A DNA stretch of 25,599 nucleotides from Bacteriovoracaceae bacterium (GTDB lineage Bacteria; Bdellovibrionota; Bacteriovoracia; Bacteriovoracales; Bacteriovoracaceae): positions 1 to 25,599 of the forward strand of contig CANETG010000008.1 in the NCBI GenBank assembly GCA_947440875.1, read 5' to 3'. Shown piece by piece: positions 14,490-21,648 of this stretch. The first letter of the stretch is position 1, and every line of letters begins with the position of its first letter. Made by a program: the position numbers and the translations under genes. Under the pieces are notes generated by a model. The model ran no database searches, was not told the origin of the DNA, and saw only the letters and a program-made list of their open reading frames with translations.

Positions 14490-15401
14490 TTAACTAATTC
14501 TAAAAAAAATCATGAAAATAAAAACGCACGGAAGATACACAAGCGATCCGTAAAAATACCTTCTCGCCCACTGGAGCAGCTCAGGAGATCCTTCTTCGAG
14601 AGCATGTCCCCAGAGAGAATAAACGAAGTATCCGCCGCCCATGAGGAGGACTGCGAACTTGTACCCTTCAGAGACGGCACCGATATAAAAAGGAAGAAGA
14701 GAAATAAAAAAGAGCGCCAGCGTATACACACCAATCCGGTGAATCGTCGCCGAAATTCCAATGTGCGCCGGATGCGTTTTAATCTCCGCGCGGTTGTAGT
14801 CATTGACGTGATAGATCGCGATCGAGAGAAAATGGGGAAGTTGCCAAACGAAAAGAACCGAAAAAAGAATCACCCCTAAAACACCAATCGAATTGGTTAC
14901 AGTCGTCCAGCCCATGAGGGGAGGAATCGCCCCAGGAATCGCCCCCGCAAAGAGCGCCCAAGATGTCCGCGTTTTTAGCGGAGTGTAGAGGAGAATATAA
15001 ACCGCAGCTGCAATGAATCCGAGAATAGAAGTCAGAGGATTGATGAAATAATAAAGGACCAACAAACACAAACCCATCAGAGCGAGTCCAAAACTAAGTG
15101 CCGTTGTTTCTGAAATCCGACCCGCTGGAAGGGGACGATCTTTTGTCCGGTCCATAAGTTTATCAATATCTTTTTCAAGGTAACAATTAATCGCACAGGC
15201 CCCGCCCACGAGTCCAGAGGTGGCAACGATGGAAATCACTGCGTGCATAATACTAATTGATCCCGGAGCAAGCCACATGCCGAGGGCACTCGTAAAAATG
15301 ACAAGTGACGAAAGACGAGGCTTCGTTAACGAAAGCATGTCTCCGATAAAGGTGTGTGTTCTCTCAGACAACAGAAGCGAGCTTTGTGTGGTCGTTGTCA
15401 T
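14490..15401 (-). CDS. ctaB: Protoheme IX farnesyltransferase (haem O synthase)
   Basis: 303 residues from ATG 15401 (GAG upstream); an in-frame TTG at 15410 is less likely. A UbiA-superfamily membrane prenyltransferase with about nine TM helices. The first Asp-rich motif N-C-Y-L-E-K-D-I-D-K-L-M-D-R with R-P-L-P-A-G-R-I, and the L-K-T-R-T-S-W-A-L-F-A-G-A-I-P-G-A-I-P motif, are diagnostic of CtaB/CyoE. It farnesylates haem B to haem O, the precursor of haem A for subunit I encoded just downstream. Haem A synthase (ctaA) is not in the window and must be elsewhere if the enzyme is truly aa3. Confidence 0.96.
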   Translation of the reverse strand: MTTTTQSSLLLSERTHTFIGDMLSLTKPRLSSLVIFTSALGMWLAPGSISIMHAVISIVATSGLVGGACAINCYLEKDIDKLMDRTKDRPLPAGRISETTALSFGLALMGLCLLVLYYFINPLTSILGFIAAAVYILLYTPLKTRTSWALFAGAIPGAIPPLMGWTTVTNSIGVLGVILFSVLFVWQLPHFLSIAIYHVNDYNRAEIKTHPAHIGISATIHRIGVYTLALFFISLLPFYIGAVSEGYKFAVLLMGGGYFVYSLWGHALEEGSPELLQWARRYFYGSLVYLPCVFIFMIFFRIS

Positions 15402-15415
15402 AATTCTCAACTCTT

Positions 15416-15446
15416 AATGATTAGCCTCAAGAATAGTATAATCATT
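15416..15446. repeat. AT-rich 8-bp inverted repeat between DUF420 gene and ctaB
   Basis: Perfect AATGATTA (15416-15423) / TAATCATT (15439-15446) separated by 15 nt, occupying most of the 52-nt gap, the longest gap inside the oxidase operon. It could be an operator, or an RNA hairpin tuning ctaB expression; there is no T-tract. Inference only. Confidence 0.45.
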
Positions 15447-15453
15447 GTATATT

Positions 15454-15876
15454 TTAAACCTTAAACCACTGGTGAACCATCAGATAAATCACGACTCCGG
15501 TGAACGAAACATAGACCCAAATAGGAAAAGTGACGCGGGCCCATTTTTTGTGCTTTTCCCGATTGCCTTGGAAGGCATGATAAAACGTTGTGAGTATGAG
15601 CGGTAACATCACGACGGCCAGGATTACATGAGGCACAAGAATCAATAAATAAAGAGTTTTGATCCAACCCAGGTCCGGAAAAATCGAAGAGCCGTGGTGG
15701 TAATGATAGGTCAAATAGCCAGCAAGAAAAATAGACGAAAAGCTGAACGCCGAAATCATGAACTTTTTGTGAGCTAACTCGCGCTTTTTCCGTATGGAAT
15801 AGTAACCGAGAATCAGACAAATAGTGGACAGCGAATTGAAGACGGCATTGATGAGGGGGAGGTGTTCAGTTCTCAT
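15454..15876 (-). CDS. DUF420 (CtaM/YozB-like) oxidase assembly protein
   Basis: 140 residues from ATG 15876, overlapping the preceding gene by 11 nt. Four TM helices, with conserved His/Lys around them: R-E-L-A-H-K-K-F-M after TM1, Y-L-T-Y-H-Y-H-H-G after TM2, H-V-I-L-A in TM3 and K-H-K-K-W-A-R before TM4. This is the DUF420 pattern. In Bacillus and Staphylococcus the DUF420 protein CtaM/YozB is required for making active aa3 oxidase. Here it is inside the oxidase operon, fitting the same role. The conserved histidines suggest haem or copper handling. Confidence 0.88.
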   Translation of the reverse strand: MRTEHLPLINAVFNSLSTICLILGYYSIRKKRELAHKKFMISAFSFSSIFLAGYLTYHYHHGSSIFPDLGWIKTLYLLILVPHVILAVVMLPLILTTFYHAFQGNREKHKKWARVTFPIWVYVSFTGVVIYLMVHQWFKV

Positions 15877-16084
15877 CAAATTTATGGGTTGCGTACTTTT
15901 TAGTCATTCGGAAGAAAAAATAAAAAGGGATGTAAGTACAAGCGACAAAAATTCCGAGAATGATCAGAGTCCACGGAGGCCCCGACGGTTCCGCACCCGC
16001 CATCTTCACAGTCTCATGGCAGTTCGGGCATGCCCAAACTGTCCAAGGGAGAATGAATAGAACGAGTGAAGTCATTATCTTCAT
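15866..16084 (-). CDS. 72-aa exported/membrane protein with a CxxCH motif in the oxidase operon
   Basis: Starts at ATG 16084, overlapping the ctaE stop by 4 nt, and ends overlapping the DUF420 gene by 11 nt. The N-terminus is a signal-like hydrophobic segment (4-18) ending W-A, directly followed by C-P-N-C-H (Cys19, Cys22, His23), then a short P-S-G-P-P linker, one TM helix (38-58) and a basic tail. The CxxCH would lie just outside the membrane. It could hold one covalent haem (possible axial Met28), or bind copper or act as a thiol pair. No family recognised with certainty; tight coupling to ctaE argues for a real gene. Confidence 0.78.
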   Translation of the reverse strand: MKIMTSLVLFILPWTVWACPNCHETVKMAGAEPSGPPWTLIILGIFVACTYIPFYFFFRMTKKYATHKFDEN

Positions 16085-16707
16085 AGTAAGTAAATAAAGG
16101 TAAAGACAAGAATCCAGACGAGATCCACGAAGTGCCAGAAAAGTCCCAAGATCTCGAGGCGATTATAGTCCCCACCGTCGTAGTCTCCGCGAAGAGCAAA
16201 CCGGTATTCGCAGCACAGATAAATCACTCCAGTCAGAACGTGAAGACCGTGGAAGCCTGTGACGATGTAAAATGTTGAAGCAAAGAGATTGTTTCCGTGG
16301 GCGAAGCTCGAAAGCGTCATTCCAGAGTGAACCAAGTGTTGGTATTCATAAACCTGAATCGCCAGGAAGATTGCTCCCCCAATAATCGTCGCCATTAACC
16401 AGTTGAGCATCTGCTTTCTGTCTTTGTGCTTACAAGAATCAATAGCAAGAACCATGGAAACAGAACTACAGACGAGAATGAAGGTCGCAAACCCAGAAAG
16501 GTTGATTCCTAGATACTTGGCTGGTTCAGGCCAGTCCGTCGTTGAGCGAAGAACGGCGTAAGCCAGAAGAAACCCAGAAAAAGACATCGCATCGGTCACA
16601 AGGAAGATCCACATCGCAATTTTACCGATGGAAGCTTTTCCTAATTGAGGATCTTTTCTTTCCTCTTGAGCATGGTGCTCGTGACCATGAGCGGCGGCAT
16701 GAGACAT
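16081..16707 (-). CDS. ctaE: Cytochrome c oxidase subunit III
   Basis: 208 residues from ATG 16707 (AAGGA 7 nt upstream; a TTG two codons earlier is rejected). A His-rich N-terminus (A-A-A-H-G-H-E-H-H) precedes five TM helices of the short bacterial subunit III. Family motifs: I-A-M-W-I-F-L-V-T-D-A-M in the first helix, Q-V-Y-E-Y carrying the conserved TM Glu, F-H-G-L-H-V-L-T-G and F-W-H-F-V-D-L-V-W in the last helix. Subunit III stabilises the D-channel and binds lipids. First gene of the cluster, downstream of the promoter at 16742-16770. Confidence 0.94.
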   Translation of the reverse strand: MSHAAAHGHEHHAQEERKDPQLGKASIGKIAMWIFLVTDAMSFSGFLLAYAVLRSTTDWPEPAKYLGINLSGFATFILVCSSVSMVLAIDSCKHKDRKQMLNWLMATIIGGAIFLAIQVYEYQHLVHSGMTLSSFAHGNNLFASTFYIVTGFHGLHVLTGVIYLCCEYRFALRGDYDGGDYNRLEILGLFWHFVDLVWILVFTFIYLL

Positions 16708-16741
16708 AATCAAATCCTTTTTGGCGTTCTATTTGTGTCTG

Positions 16742-16770
16742 ATTATAGAAGATTGGAAACAGTTTATGAA
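16742..16770 (-). promoter_or_regulatory. Predicted sigma70-type promoter of the oxidase operon
   Basis: On the minus strand TTCATA (plus 16765-16770), 17 nt, perfect TATAAT (plus 16742-16747). The expected start is near 16735, giving a leader of about 28 nt to ctaE. No FNR-like TTGAT-N4-ATCAA site is visible. Confidence 0.65.
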
Positions 16771-16811
16771 TAAAAATAACTTAAACACCCGCGTTAGGCT
16801 CCCGTTTTTTC

Positions 16812-16840
16812 TTGAAACGATTCTTCCCCCAAACTAATAT
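16812..16840 (+). promoter_or_regulatory. Predicted promoter of the DHp-like gene
   Basis: TTGAAA (16812-16817), 17 nt, TAATAT (16835-16840), about 26 nt before the ATG at 16866. It is divergent from the oxidase promoter, with about 40 nt between the -35 boxes. Confidence 0.55.
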
Positions 16841-16865
16841 CGGCTCCAACTCTCAGGGAGGACTT

Positions 16866-17105
16866 ATGGATCTGAACGAACATCGGAAATACATCCACGA
16901 TCTCGCGAATAATTTTTCGATCATGGATGCCTCCATCAATCGTGCTCTGACGATGATTGAGCGTTCTCACCCCGAAATGGCCGACGAGATTTCACGGCTT
17001 AAGAAGGCCGATGAGTACATGAAGAAGTCGATTCATACGCTGAAGGCCTTTCGCGAACATCTCCACGCCCAAATCCTTGCGGAAGGACAGCAATTAGAAT
17101 CCTGA
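16866..17105 (+). CDS. 79-aa helical protein resembling a stand-alone DHp (H-box) hairpin
   Basis: ATG 16866 follows GGGAGGAC; an in-frame upstream start at 16812 overlaps the promoter and is rejected. The protein is all helical and charged, without membrane segment or Cys. Residues 9-16 read Y-I-H-D-L-A-N-N, very like the H-box of histidine-kinase DHp domains (H-D/E-L-x-N), and the chain is long enough for two helices (about 5-35 and 40-70) with no ATPase domain. It might be a phosphotransfer or kinase-binding protein, with His11 the candidate phosphosite; this is a motif-based inference. It precedes the metzincin gene by 40 nt. Confidence 0.7.
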   Translation: MDLNEHRKYIHDLANNFSIMDASINRALTMIERSHPEMADEISRLKKADEYMKKSIHTLKAFREHLHAQILAEGQQLES

Positions 17106-17145
17106 GTCTTTTCAAGTTAGTTCCCTGATTACCGATCAAGTCTTT

Positions 17146-18723
17146 ATGACTTTGTTTGTATTTATTTTCTTTTCCCTTTCAGTTTTCGCCGGCGCTCCCA
17201 CGTATCAGATGAAGCGTGTTGGTGACACTCTCACTTTTGATTTTAATCAAGACAAGAAAGTCGACTACCTGGAAAAGTTCCGCGACGGAAAACTGATAGA
17301 GACTCAGTATGATCTGGATGCTGATGGAAAAATGGATCAGTTAACGATCCTTGATCCGGAAACAGAAGTTTTCAAGATCGTGGACATTGCCAAAAATAGT
17401 AAATCAGTAAAAAAAAGAATCACCTACTGGAATCATGACGTCTCTAAAAAGACGATCGTTTTCACTCAGGTGGATAAGAACAACGATGGGATCTGGGATA
17501 ATAATTATCAAACAGAAACTTCCATCGACCAGAAACGCGAGGATTGTCCAGTTGCTGCGATATCCTCTCAGAGCGAGACATTAGCGCAGAATATTCAGTC
17601 GGCGTGCCTTCGCAGTGATGATTACGTCGCCACTGACTTTGGTTACAGAATTCACCGCTCTTGCACCGGTCCCGGTAAAGATTGGGTGATGCCTGCCATC
17701 CGTGAATCAATCCATACGGGACTCCAGTGCTTAACGAGGCTTTCCCAGGAAGGCATGCGGGGAGCTGCAAAAAATCTTTCAGCTCTGGAATCAATTCTTT
17801 CGACCAATAATGTTCAGATCCTCTGCAATGAAACCAGCTATGGGTGGGGAAGAGACACTCTTGCCCACGCCACAACCGGAGGAGAAGATGCTCAGAGATT
17901 TCTTCCTCTGGTTCATCCAGGAATCTCTTTTAATCCATCCATCCTAAGAGAGGATGTTCCCACAGTTCCCGAGGATCTTCTCCAATTCAAAGAAACTGCC
18001 TTTCATGAGCAGCTTCATCATCTGGGGAATAGGCACGGAGTTGATCCGGAAATTTCCTACACCTGCGGAAAATGTTGTTTCCCTGGACCTCGTGATACGC
18101 CTGAGAAAACCGATACTGCGTGCCGGGTTTGCGGAGGAGATTACGCTTCCCTCACTGATCCGGAGTATCTAAGAGACATCACCGCTTATGGGGAGGCGAA
18201 TTATGCCTCAGAGCAGGCACTTTCAGCATCGCTTGCTTATCTCAGAGAAAATCCGACAAACAATCTTGGGATGGCCTATCTCGCTGTTAATTCCGCCGGA
18301 GTCTTCGGACCCGTAGGCATTGAGCTGGGAAGTTTACTTTCAGGAAGAACAGATCTCACTGAAGATGAAAAGGCATTGGTGGCAAGGGCCACACGTTTTG
18401 ATTTTTACGAACCGCTTAACCCCTATCGTCCGGGTGCAAGAGTCATCGCGCAGACCTACCTGAAGATGTATCAAGAACAAGATCCCAGGGGAGCTTTGGC
18501 GTACATTCGTGCCAATGCTGATCTTATTCAAGCACAGCTTAGACTCAACGAAGGGGTGAACGGAATCTATATCCGGGATAACCTGAAAGAGAATCTGAAC
18601 AACCTCATTACCGAGGTCTGGTACCGCGGGTATCGGGGAGCTAGTCCCCCGAGAAAGGTGGCAGATGGGCTAGATGAATTGGCGACCGAAGCATTCGCGC
18701 TCAAAGATCTTTTCGGATTCTAG
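17146..18723 (+). CDS. Secreted metzincin-motif metallopeptidase with Ca-binding-like loops
   Basis: 525 residues with a signal peptide (cleavage near residue 15-17). The N-terminal region carries three Asp-rich loops, at about 32-40 (D-F-N-Q-D-K-K-V-D), 56-64 (D-L-D-A-D-G-K-M-D) and 110-118 (D-K-N-N-D-G-I-W-D), resembling EF-hand/thrombospondin-type calcium repeats. The catalytic motif is H-E-Q-L-H-H-L-G-N-R-H at 287-297, an exact HExxHxxGxxH metzincin signature, followed at once by a Cys-rich knot (C-G-K-C-C at 307-311 and C-R-V-C-G at 326-330). The C-terminal 170 residues are helical. I cannot assign the subfamily or the Met-turn. No strong ribosome-binding site; possibly co-transcribed with the small gene upstream. 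Confidence 0.82.
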   Translation: MTLFVFIFFSLSVFAGAPTYQMKRVGDTLTFDFNQDKKVDYLEKFRDGKLIETQYDLDADGKMDQLTILDPETEVFKIVDIAKNSKSVKKRITYWNHDVSKKTIVFTQVDKNNDGIWDNNYQTETSIDQKREDCPVAAISSQSETLAQNIQSACLRSDDYVATDFGYRIHRSCTGPGKDWVMPAIRESIHTGLQCLTRLSQEGMRGAAKNLSALESILSTNNVQILCNETSYGWGRDTLAHATTGGEDAQRFLPLVHPGISFNPSILREDVPTVPEDLLQFKETAFHEQLHHLGNRHGVDPEISYTCGKCCFPGPRDTPEKTDTACRVCGGDYASLTDPEYLRDITAYGEANYASEQALSASLAYLRENPTNNLGMAYLAVNSAGVFGPVGIELGSLLSGRTDLTEDEKALVARATRFDFYEPLNPYRPGARVIAQTYLKMYQEQDPRGALAYIRANADLIQAQLRLNEGVNGIYIRDNLKENLNNLITEVWYRGYRGASPPRKVADGLDELATEAFALKDLFGF

Positions 18724-18782
18724 GCCAGAACTCGGTCACGTTGGGGATTGAGAAAATTCAGACAAGAAAGAATAAAAAAAAA

Positions 18783-18810
18783 GCCCCTCTTTCGAGGGGC
18801 CCTTTTTTTT
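18783..18810. terminator. Bidirectional rho-independent terminator
   Basis: Perfect 7-bp GC-rich stem GCCCCTC (18783-18789) / GAGGGGC (18794-18800) with a TTTC loop, flanked by a run of A on the left and eight T on the right. It serves both the metallopeptidase gene (+) and rpsD (-). Confidence 0.92.
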
Positions 18811-18819
18811 GAATTCGTA

Positions 18820-19452
18820 TTACTTAACTTTCCAGTAGTACTCGATCACGAGGCGTTTTTCGAACGCGAACGGGATGTCTTCCGCGAGTGGTTTTGCGAC
18901 CATCTTCGCTTTTTCTTTCTCAGCGACAGCTTCTTTCGTAATGAAAGCAGGAACTGAAGAAATTCTTGGACGCTGCTTGGCCTGGAGGTAGTTTCCAGAA
19001 CGAGCGCCGATGTCTGTGATTTCGACAACATCATTTGGGGAAACTTTGAAGCCAGGAACGTTAACAGTTTTGCCGTTAACTTTAATGTGCTTGTGAGAAA
19101 CCATCTGACGAGCCGCTGGGATTGAAGGCGCCCAGTTACAACGGAAAACGAAGTTATCCAGACGTGATTCAAGATTGATGATCATGACATCAACCCATGA
19201 CTGAGTCTTAACTTTCTTGGCGTTCTTCACGTAGTTACGGAGTTGAGACTCACGTAGACCGTAGTTGAACATCACTTTTTGCTTCTCGATCAAACGAACC
19301 GTGTAATCTGAGAGCTTCTTACGGGCCATACCGTGTTGACCTGGACCATAAGGTTTTCTTTCGAGAGCGCCGGCCTTGCCGAGTCCCGGAAGTTCAACAC
19401 CGAGTCGGCGTTGAATTTTGAAGCGCGAGCGCCCCATGTCGATTTTTGCCAT
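18820..19452 (-). CDS. rpsD: 30S ribosomal protein S4
   Basis: 210 residues, normal S4 length. Visible hallmarks: P-G-Q-H-G, K-L-S-D-Y-x-V-x-L-x-E-K-Q-K-V, L-E-S-R-L-D-N-F-V-F-R at the start of the S4 RNA-binding domain, A-R-Q-M-V-S-H-K-H-I-K-V-N-G and the V-S-P-N-D-V-V turn. The N-terminal region has no CxxC zinc finger, so it is a C-minus (zinc-free) S4. S4 nucleates 16S rRNA folding at the five-way junction and in some bacteria represses its own operon. AAGGAGAAA precedes the ATG. It is monocistronic here, not beside rpsM/rpsK/rpoA. Confidence 0.97.
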   Translation of the reverse strand: MAKIDMGRSRFKIQRRLGVELPGLGKAGALERKPYGPGQHGMARKKLSDYTVRLIEKQKVMFNYGLRESQLRNYVKNAKKVKTQSWVDVMIINLESRLDNFVFRCNWAPSIPAARQMVSHKHIKVNGKTVNVPGFKVSPNDVVEITDIGARSGNYLQAKQRPRISSVPAFITKEAVAEKEKAKMVAKPLAEDIPFAFEKRLVIEYYWKVK

Positions 19453-19542
19453 TGAATTTCTCCTTCAGGCGGTTGCAGGAAACATTAATAAAATCACCTC
19501 TCCCAAAGAGCCTGCATCCTCGCAAAGAAAAAGTGTGAAGTT

Positions 19543-19571
19543 GTTATAGGGGAGTGCTGTCTGATTGGCAA
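19543..19571 (-). promoter_or_regulatory. Strong predicted promoter of rpsD
   Basis: On the minus strand TTGCCA (plus 19566-19571), 17 nt, TATAAC (plus 19543-19548). The expected start near 19536 gives a leader of about 84 nt, long enough to hold an S4-responsive structure, although I cannot identify one. Confidence 0.7.
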
Positions 19572-19677
19572 GCAAAGTCAGGCGTTTAATGCTAAGCATT
19601 TAGATCAAATCTCAAGATCTTTCAATTTGACGCTCAATCTGGGATAATGAGACTGCCTTAGGGCAAAGGATAAAAAG

Positions 19678-19824
19678 ATGAAATTTCTCCCCCTCGTATT
19701 GGTTCTCATCGCTGTGATTTTTGGTGTTTCTTACGTTCACGAAAGTGACGTCACGACGGATTTAAAAGATGAAGTCCAAAGCCGCCTAGCTGCTCCAGAA
19801 CATAAATCTGAGATCCCTTTTTAA
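19678..19824 (+). CDS. 48-aa single-TM small protein
   Basis: ATG 19678 preceded by AAAGGA with 7-nt spacing; stop TAA at 19822-19824. Residues 3-20 form one hydrophobic helix (signal anchor or uncleaved signal), followed by a 28-residue polar, acidic/basic tail. No cysteine and no recognised family. The good ribosome-binding site and typical membrane-plus-tail shape support a real gene, but the short length leaves doubt. It is divergent from rpsD. Confidence 0.55.
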   Translation: MKFLPLVLVLIAVIFGVSYVHESDVTTDLKDEVQSRLAAPEHKSEIPF

Positions 19825-20124
19825 CTGCCCTACTATATTGGTGTTGAATAAGCTTTCCCCAGAAATTAGAGAATAAAATTCAATATCTTAGTCATTTTAA
19901 TCGACGACACTTAAACGCTTATTGGGAAATTCAATCTTGAAATGACGAGTTTTCAATCTAACTCTAAGATAAGATTTCAAACCTCTGGGGACTAATGATT
20001 GACCCAACACCATTCAAATGGGGCAGTTTCGAAGGTCACTATTTTTTTCATACTCCGGGCATTAAAGGCTTCTACACCAAAGCAAACTGTAGCTTAATGA
20101 CCTCTCGCGTGAGATGAGGCATTC
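19825..20124 (+). other. AT-rich 300-bp intergenic region with one 40-codon ORF
   Basis: The first 170 bases are AT-rich with no clear hairpin or promoter. From 19995 to 20117 a 40-codon ORF begins M-I-D-P-T-P-F-K-W and continues F-E-G, which faintly recalls the N-terminus of IS6-family transposases, but the following residues do not, no terminal repeats are seen, and no continuation exists in other frames. It may be a decayed insertion-sequence scrap or chance. The TGA overlaps the GAGG ribosome-binding site of the cytochrome gene at 20125. Confidence 0.35.
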
Positions 20125-21027
20125 ATGATTATTCTGATAGCCTTTAGCCTCATCACCTCAGTCTTCGCTCAAACCAGTTCACATGAAGTGATTGAGCACG
20201 GTAAATACATGGCCCAAGTGTCCGGGTGCTTAAACTGCCATACTGCTGACCGCAACACTCCCTTGGCCGGTGGTGTGAAGATCAGTACAGATTTTGGAAC
20301 TTTTTATGCTCCCAATATTTCTTCAGATCCTTTGTTTGGTATTGGGAAATGGAGTGACAAAGACTTCCTTAAAGCAGTCAAGCGTGGGCTTTCTCCAAAG
20401 AATCAATATTATTATCCTGCCTTTCCATTTAGTGCTTACACAAAAATGAGTGACAGTGATGTGCTGGCGATTCGCGCTTATTTGAATAGCCTGGCACCCC
20501 AAGCCGTCGCTTCAAAACCGCATGAAGTGGCATTCCCTTACAATCAACGCCGCTTAATGTTCTTTTGGCGTCAGCTTAATTTTAAGACAAAACATCTCAC
20601 CGCTGGCGAAGTGCGCACCTTTAAGTATCAAGGTGAGTTTAGGCCCAAACTCACTCGCTCCAGAAAATGGAATCGCGGCGCCTACCTAGTGGAAGCGGCA
20701 TTTCATTGCACTGAATGCCACACGCCAAGAAATAAACTGGGCGGTCTTAGAACGAGTCAGTGGATGGCAGGCGCAGTGTTTGATGGCAAAGAAGTCGCAG
20801 GAAACATCACCCCCGATAGGGAAACAGGCCTGGGCAAATGGACGACCGAAGATTGGGAACTTTTCCTCACAGTGGGAGAAACTCCCGAGGGTGATCAAGT
20901 CACCGGAGATATGTATAAAGTCGTTCGTGCCGGAACAGCAAAACTCACAACAGAAGACCGCGAGAGTCTTATTGAATATTTACAGAATTTTAAATCAGTT
21001 CATAGAACAACGGAGAAACCAAAATGA
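20125..21027 (+). CDS. Exported dihaem cytochrome c (dehydrogenase cytochrome-subunit type)
   Basis: 300 residues with a signal peptide (cleavage after V-F-A, near residue 15). Two CxxCH sites: C-L-N-C-H at 35-39 and C-T-E-C-H at 195-199. Around the first module, A-P-N-I-S-S-D, G-I-G-K-W-S-D and Y-P-A-F-P-F-S-A-Y-T-K-M-S-D match the cytochrome c subunit of membrane-bound alcohol/gluconate dehydrogenases, with Met108 the probable axial ligand. Those subunits usually carry three haems and about 400-450 residues; this one stops after two. No dehydrogenase partner is nearby. GAGG lies 5 nt before the ATG. Its stop overlaps the next gene by 4 nt, so the two cytochrome-like genes form an operon. 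Confidence 0.88.
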   Translation: MIILIAFSLITSVFAQTSSHEVIEHGKYMAQVSGCLNCHTADRNTPLAGGVKISTDFGTFYAPNISSDPLFGIGKWSDKDFLKAVKRGLSPKNQYYYPAFPFSAYTKMSDSDVLAIRAYLNSLAPQAVASKPHEVAFPYNQRRLMFFWRQLNFKTKHLTAGEVRTFKYQGEFRPKLTRSRKWNRGAYLVEAAFHCTECHTPRNKLGGLRTSQWMAGAVFDGKEVAGNITPDRETGLGKWTTEDWELFLTVGETPEGDQVTGDMYKVVRAGTAKLTTEDRESLIEYLQNFKSVHRTTEKPK

Positions 21028-21431
21028 AATCTTTTATCCTTGCCTGCCTTGTTGCGATCGTAAGTATTGCACCAAATGCTCAAGCGTTTGATGATGCTCG
21101 TGAACTAAAAATTATTATGCAAGAGATGGGTCAGATTTTTAAGACTCTTGGAAAATCAGTAGCGCAAGGAAGTGTGAGTGCCGTTGAACTTGCCAGTGCC
21201 CGTCAGCTTGTTAAGCTGGCAGAAGAATCTGCCACTGTTTTACCTGATCTCTCAAGGTTTCCTAATCGCGAGCTCGCGACGGCACGCTATTTAGAACTCA
21301 ATTCTAAACTTTTGATCGCGATGAAAGACGCTGAAGCAGCTATCTCACGCGCTGATGCGGCCGGTGCTTTGAAGGCCCTCGAGCAGGCCAAATTATTACG
21401 CACTCAAGGCCATGACGAATTCATGCTTTAG
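21024..21431 (+). CDS. Exported four-helix protein resembling cytochrome b562
   Basis: 135 residues with a signal peptide ending N-A-Q-A (residue 21). The mature 114 residues are almost all amphipathic helix in four segments and contain no Cys. Cytochrome b562 (106 residues mature) binds haem through Met7 in helix 1 and His102 near the C-terminus; here Met32/Met35 lie in helix 1 and His130 sits five residues from the end in R-T-Q-G-H-D-E-F, as expected. Haem binding is inferred from fold and ligand position, not from identity. Overlap with the dihaem cytochrome c gene (ATGA) suggests the two exchange electrons. An apo, non-haem four-helix bundle is the alternative. Confidence 0.65.
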   Translation: MKSFILACLVAIVSIAPNAQAFDDARELKIIMQEMGQIFKTLGKSVAQGSVSAVELASARQLVKLAEESATVLPDLSRFPNRELATARYLELNSKLLIAMKDAEAAISRADAAGALKALEQAKLLRTQGHDEFML

Positions 21432-21451
21432 TTTTCTGACTTAATAATGTT

Positions 21452-21480
21452 TGGGCCATTGCACTTATCGAAATGGCCCA
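21452..21480 (+). terminator. Hairpin after the cytochrome pair
   Basis: Perfect 9-bp stem TGGGCCATT (21452-21460) / AATGGCCCA (21472-21480) with an 11-nt loop, 20 nt after the stop codon. No T-tract follows, so it is a weak terminator or a transcript 3'-end hairpin. Confidence 0.5.
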
Positions 21481-21648
21481 GAATGGTGATCATCGTCAGG
21501 CTTGTAAGACAAATTACTGGTGATTTTTGTTGCTGAGACGGTAGTGTGTGATTCTGTTCCTAACGGAAGTCTTATCTTCTTCGCTTGATTATTACTCCAC
21601 TTCAGCGAATCAACTTAAATTATTGAAATTATGGCTTACGAAGGATTT

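Noticed and set aside
16812..16865. Longer version of the DHp-like gene starting at 16812
   Set aside because: The extra codons overlap the predicted promoter, while ATG 16866 has a strong GGGAGGAC ribosome-binding site.
19588..19600. Short palindrome AATGC-TAA-GCATT upstream of rpsD
   Set aside because: Only 5 bp per arm in AT-rich sequence, easily due to chance, and outside the rpsD promoter core.
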